The notes under the pieces were generated by a model. It did not search any database and had not been told where the DNA came from. It saw only the letters and a list, made by a program, of their open reading frames with translations. A program made the translations under genes and the position numbers. Positions 63,911-64,000 of a stretch of DNA of 64,000 nucleotides are shown one piece after another (position 1 is the first letter of the stretch; each line of letters opens with the position of its first letter). Origin of the DNA: Nocardioides luteus (GTDB lineage: Bacteria > Actinomycetota > Actinomycetes > Propionibacteriales > Nocardioidaceae); NCBI RefSeq assembly GCF_015752315.1, contig NZ_JADOVJ010000001.1, positions 2,782,501 to 2,846,500 of the forward strand, read 5' to 3'.

Positions 63911-63984
63911 GTGTCCTCCAGTTGTTTGGCTGCGGAGGCTCTGGATCTTGCTTTCCGGGCCGCGTGCACGGGCGGTCCGGAAAT

Positions 63985-64000
63985 GAAAAAGGGCTTCCGC
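63985..64000 (-). terminator. Part of an infC leader terminator (cut by window edge)
   Basis: On the coding strand GCGGAAGCCC followed by TTTTTC looks like the 3' arm and U-run of an intrinsic terminator whose 5' arm would lie beyond base 64000. An attenuator in the leader is likely. Confidence 0.5.

Overview
This window is a chromosomal segment from a high-GC actinobacterium. The gene order suggests the Nocardioides/Propionibacteriales branch, but that placement is inference. Evidence: GC-rich third codon positions throughout, many GTG starts, 4-base stop/start overlaps, a T-rich-poor intergenic style, and an overall order closely parallel (inverted here) to the M. tuberculosis infC-rplT / pheST / arg / tlyA-nadK-recN-pyrG-xerD / scpAB-cmk-der stretch. 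No tRNA, rRNA, insertion sequence, prophage or CRISPR array was seen. No gap between genes exceeds about 260 bases.

Layout, left to right. (1) 1-9736, mostly minus strand: a chromosome-maintenance block read right to left as parA-like, a ribbon-helix-helix-like partner, scpA, scpB, rluB, then cmk, plsC and der (cut by the left edge). It is interrupted by a shortened threonyl-tRNA synthetase with an elaborate leader, an AraC regulator/VOC protein pair, and tyrA. (2) 9995-16488: a 48-residue basic protein, a Ski2-like helicase, a membrane-anchored DUF4241-like protein, xerD and alanine dehydrogenase. (3) 16639-20321: an ADP-ribose-type Nudix hydrolase divergent from aminopeptidase N, then an SRPBCC protein. 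(4) 20397-29170, minus: HAD phosphatase, small protein, tlyA, nadK, recN, a SteA-SteB fusion, pyrG. (5) 29236-32815: DUF1015 protein, an OB-fold protein, and an epoxide hydrolase divergent from its likely TetR repressor. (6) 32867-41395, minus: the arginine operon argC-argB-argD-argF-argR-argG-(Nudix)-argH-mpg, with nearly every junction translationally coupled and with argJ absent. (7) 41480-48913: DinB/maleylpyruvate-isomerase-like protein, LOG-family protein, DrrAB-type exporter, a SARP-STAND regulator, and a threonine-aldolase-type lyase. (8) 48966-52579: pheT and pheS. (9) 52735-56673: an iron-siderophore ABC importer behind an iron-box-like site. (10) 56688-64000, minus: histidine kinase, Tat-exported DUF2236/Lcp-like oxygenase, MFS transporter, a MerR protein fused to a sliding-clamp-like domain, DUF1801 protein, tsnR/TrmH-type methyltransferase, rplT, rpmI, and infC with an ATC start.

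Most genes are core functions: translation, arginine synthesis, chromosome segregation, and nucleotide and NAD metabolism. The most unusual points are: a four-segment attenuator plus a ribosome-site hairpin before the editing-less ThrRS; the MerR/clamp fusion; the SteA-SteB fusion; a divergent promoter gap that is one perfect palindrome including both start codons; the missing argJ; and several repeat pairs that look like operators for the adjacent regulators.
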